From Verrucomicrobiales bacterium (lineage in GTDB: Bacteria > Verrucomicrobiota > Verrucomicrobiia > Limisphaerales > UBA9464), in NCBI GenBank assembly GCA_027488845.1, contig JAIYBC010000042.1, positions 90,784 to 154,783 of the forward strand: a stretch of 64,000 nucleotides of DNA. Reading direction: 5' to 3'. Both the position numbers and the translations under genes were made by a program. Shown one piece after another: positions 62,470 through 64,000 of this stretch. The notes beneath the pieces are model-generated. The model was given only the letters and a program-made list of their open reading frames with translations. It ran no database searches and was not told where the DNA came from. Numbering within the stretch: the stretch's first letter is position 1; each line of letters starts with the position of its first letter.

Positions 62470-63888
62470 TTACAGGCTGCGGACGGTTTCGAGGCCGTGT
62501 TGCTGGAGGATGGCGGCGAGGTTGGTCTTGGCCACGTCATCGGCGAAGGCGCTGTCGCGGAAGACTACGGTGCTGTCGCCTGCGGGGGCTTGTTCCTTGT
62601 GCCAGGCGGCCATTCCGAGGGCCAAGGGCTCGGCATCGGACCGGCTGATGGACTCGGCGAGGCAGGCGAGGAGGACGCCGCCGCCGATGCTGTGGACGGT
62701 CTTGCCCGCGAGGGTGCGCTGGACAATGGGCACGGTGAGGTCGAGGCCGAGCTTGAGCAGGAGTTCGAAGAGGATGTCCTGCTCGGTGCGGTCCACCTTC
62801 AGGTTCTTCGCGTGGGCTTCCAGGCTGGCGGCGAGGTCGGCGCGATCCGGGTCCCAGGCCTGGATGTTGCTGCTATCCAGCTTGAAGACGCGGAAGCCGA
62901 GGTCGGGACGCGACTTTGATGTCGCGGTGGATTCTGAACCAACCAGTTCCGGTTGTTGGAGCGCATTTTGCCGTGCCAACTCCCACTCTTCGCGAATCCG
63001 CTTGCCGGATCGACGTAAGCGTTCCTTGGTGATGTCGGTTATTTTCGGGAGATCCAGCCGTTCGGTCGGTTCCGGCAACTGAACAAGGATAAAACGGCGA
63101 TCTCCATGGTCCGAATGGTTCAGGCGGAAGACCGCCTGACCTGTGGTTCCGCTGCCAGCAAAGAAGTCGATAACCAGTGCATCCTTTCCTCCAGGAATCT
63201 GTATCAGTCGTTCGATTAGTGCGACGGGCTTTGGAAATTGTAGAACCACTTCGTCGTTAAACAGAGCTCGGAGATCAGCAGTTCCGTGCTGCGTATAGAT
63301 GCCATCAATGACCGAAAATGGTTTGGCACCACGCTTTTCACCGTCTTCCCCAATCAGATACTGCTTATACGATATGCTCCATCCCGAATCTGTCATGGTG
63401 AACACAAGGCCATTGTCCTTTAGCACCTTCTGGACTCGTTCTCGACTCCACCACCATTGACGCTTCGGAAGGACGTCCGAGCCATCCGGGGCGCGGATCG
63501 GAAAGACGAGGTTTTCCCGTCGGTCCATACTCTTTGTGGCCTCAAGCGGTTTAATGCGGAAAGGCCCTCTGGTCGCAACATGCTCGTCTTTCCCATCGTA
63601 GTATTTCCTTTCCGCATCTGGATCCGGTGGCAGCCAGAATTCATCCAAGGCGAACAAGTTCTTCGCATACATCACACAGAATTCGTGCTGTCGGACGGCA
63701 AACTGCTCTTTTGCTCCGCCGCCGTAGCTCTTTTTCCAAACGAACCCCTCTACAAAGTTCTCCTCGCCAAAGACCTCATTGCACATCCTCCGCAAGTTTT
63801 CGACTTCGTTGTCGTCGATACTCACGAAGATCACCCCATCCTCACGCAGTAGATTCCGCGCCAGCTTGAGGCGCGGATACAGGTTCCT
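62470..63888 (-). CDS. mod: Type III DNA methyltransferase Mod subunit, truncated at 5' end
   Basis: The visible part begins near LYPRLKLARNLLREDG (about 63882) and contains VIDFFAGSGTTG (motif I of a beta-class N6-adenine methyltransferase), KILVQLPEPTERLD-like block, and the C-terminal specificity region. The DPPY motif IV, which in Mod lies upstream, is not present in the window. Upstream of 63888 the frame is open but the sequence no longer resembles Mod, and the plus strand shows the start of a transposase-like gene at 63943. The gene therefore appears interrupted. Partial. Confidence 0.72.
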   Translation of the reverse strand, partial: RNLYPRLKLARNLLREDGVIFVSIDDNEVENLRRMCNEVFGEENFVEGFVWKKSYGGGAKEQFAVRQHEFCVMYAKNLFALDEFWLPPDPDAERKYYDGKDEHVATRGPFRIKPLEATKSMDRRENLVFPIRAPDGSDVLPKRQWWWSRERVQKVLKDNGLVFTMTDSGWSISYKQYLIGEDGEKRGAKPFSVIDGIYTQHGTADLRALFNDEVVLQFPKPVALIERLIQIPGGKDALVIDFFAGSGTTGQAVFRLNHSDHGDRRFILVQLPEPTERLDLPKITDITKERLRRSGKRIREEWELARQNALQQPELVGSESTATSKSRPDLGFRVFKLDSSNIQAWDPDRADLAASLEAHAKNLKVDRTEQDILFELLLKLGLDLTVPIVQRTLAGKTVHSIGGGVLLACLAESISRSDAEPLALGMAAWHKEQAPAGDSTVVFRDSAFADDVAKTNLAAILQQHGLETVRSL

Positions 63889-63942
63889 CGCTGATTCCAG
63901 TGGAACCGGGGGGGCTTGACGGGCGGAGGATGATGACGGGCG

Positions 63943-64000
63943 ATGACACCCGAGGAGACGTTTGGGCAGTTGTTGGGACTGGGGAAGAGCTGGCGCGTGA
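63943..64000 (+). mobile_element. Start of an ISL3-like transposase, probably an insertion in mod
   Basis: Reading from the ATG at 63943 gives MTPEETFGQLLGLGKSWRV before the window ends. This resembles the N-terminus of ISL3-family transposases, which often begin with a short LLGL helix before a zinc finger. Only 19 residues are visible. Its position where the mod reading loses similarity suggests an insertion sequence whose left end is between about 63890 and 63940. Confidence 0.45.

Overview
The window is high-GC bacterial DNA that reads most easily as Verrucomicrobia or a close relative (PVC group). The reasons are indirect: an ECF sigma factor followed by a FecR-type gene fused to a carbohydrate-binding-like domain, giant secreted propeller/PA14/LamG proteins, and short GC-palindromic dispersed repeats between genes. 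No rRNA or complete tRNA is present, so the taxonomic call is inference.

Left third (about 1-27.2 kb) looks chromosomal. It holds a remnant of a glycoside-hydrolase-like gene at the edge, an OlsB-like acyltransferase, a sigma/FecR/secreted-propeller cluster, and two large secreted glycoside-hydrolase-like genes on the opposite strand (together resembling a surface polysaccharide locus). A repeat-rich stretch follows with a PIN toxin-antitoxin pair, a Fic protein with a palindromic operator candidate, a DUF3024 protein, a ScoMcrA-like HNH nuclease coupled to a HIT protein, a lipoprotein pair, and a low-GC McrB/McrC pair. Then come a secreted protein, a kinase-like gene overlapping a small ORF, and a fasciclin-SigK-RskA operon that parallels the SigK/RskA/MPT70-83 logic of mycobacteria.

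From 27.21 kb to the right edge the DNA looks like stacked integrated elements. Two identical 30-bp copies of a tRNA-Gly-like 3' end (27210-27239 and 32185-32214) bracket a module with a TOTE-type primase/helicase (split by a one-base frameshift) and an AbiE type IV toxin-antitoxin pair. A tyrosine integrase follows immediately, surrounded by clustered TGCACT repeats. Because both att copies are on the minus strand and lack the rest of the tRNA, the intact tRNA is predicted beyond position 64000.

The rest is one long mobile-element-like segment: a complete Wadjet system (JetA-D), RadC, a WYL-regulated bacterial ubiquitin-like operon (small basic protein, YdjM-like hydrolase, ubiquitin-like protein, E1-like ThiF protein, DUF6527 zinc protein), a 1625-residue methylase-helicase, a PD-(D/E)XK protein, a ParA partition region with GGCCAA repeats, a replication-type winged-helix protein, two paralogous small proteins, AlkB, DUF5131, a C5 cytosine methyltransferase with an unusual N-terminal domain, and a type III restriction operon (Mod-RhuM-Res). 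The 5' end of mod appears cut at the right edge by an insertion sequence.

Overall the window is unusually dense in conflict systems: about ten different defence or toxin modules in 64 kb. The most interesting are the WYL-controlled ubiquitin-like operon with a perfect 12-bp inverted repeat at its promoter, and the nested tRNA att architecture carrying TOTE and AbiE.
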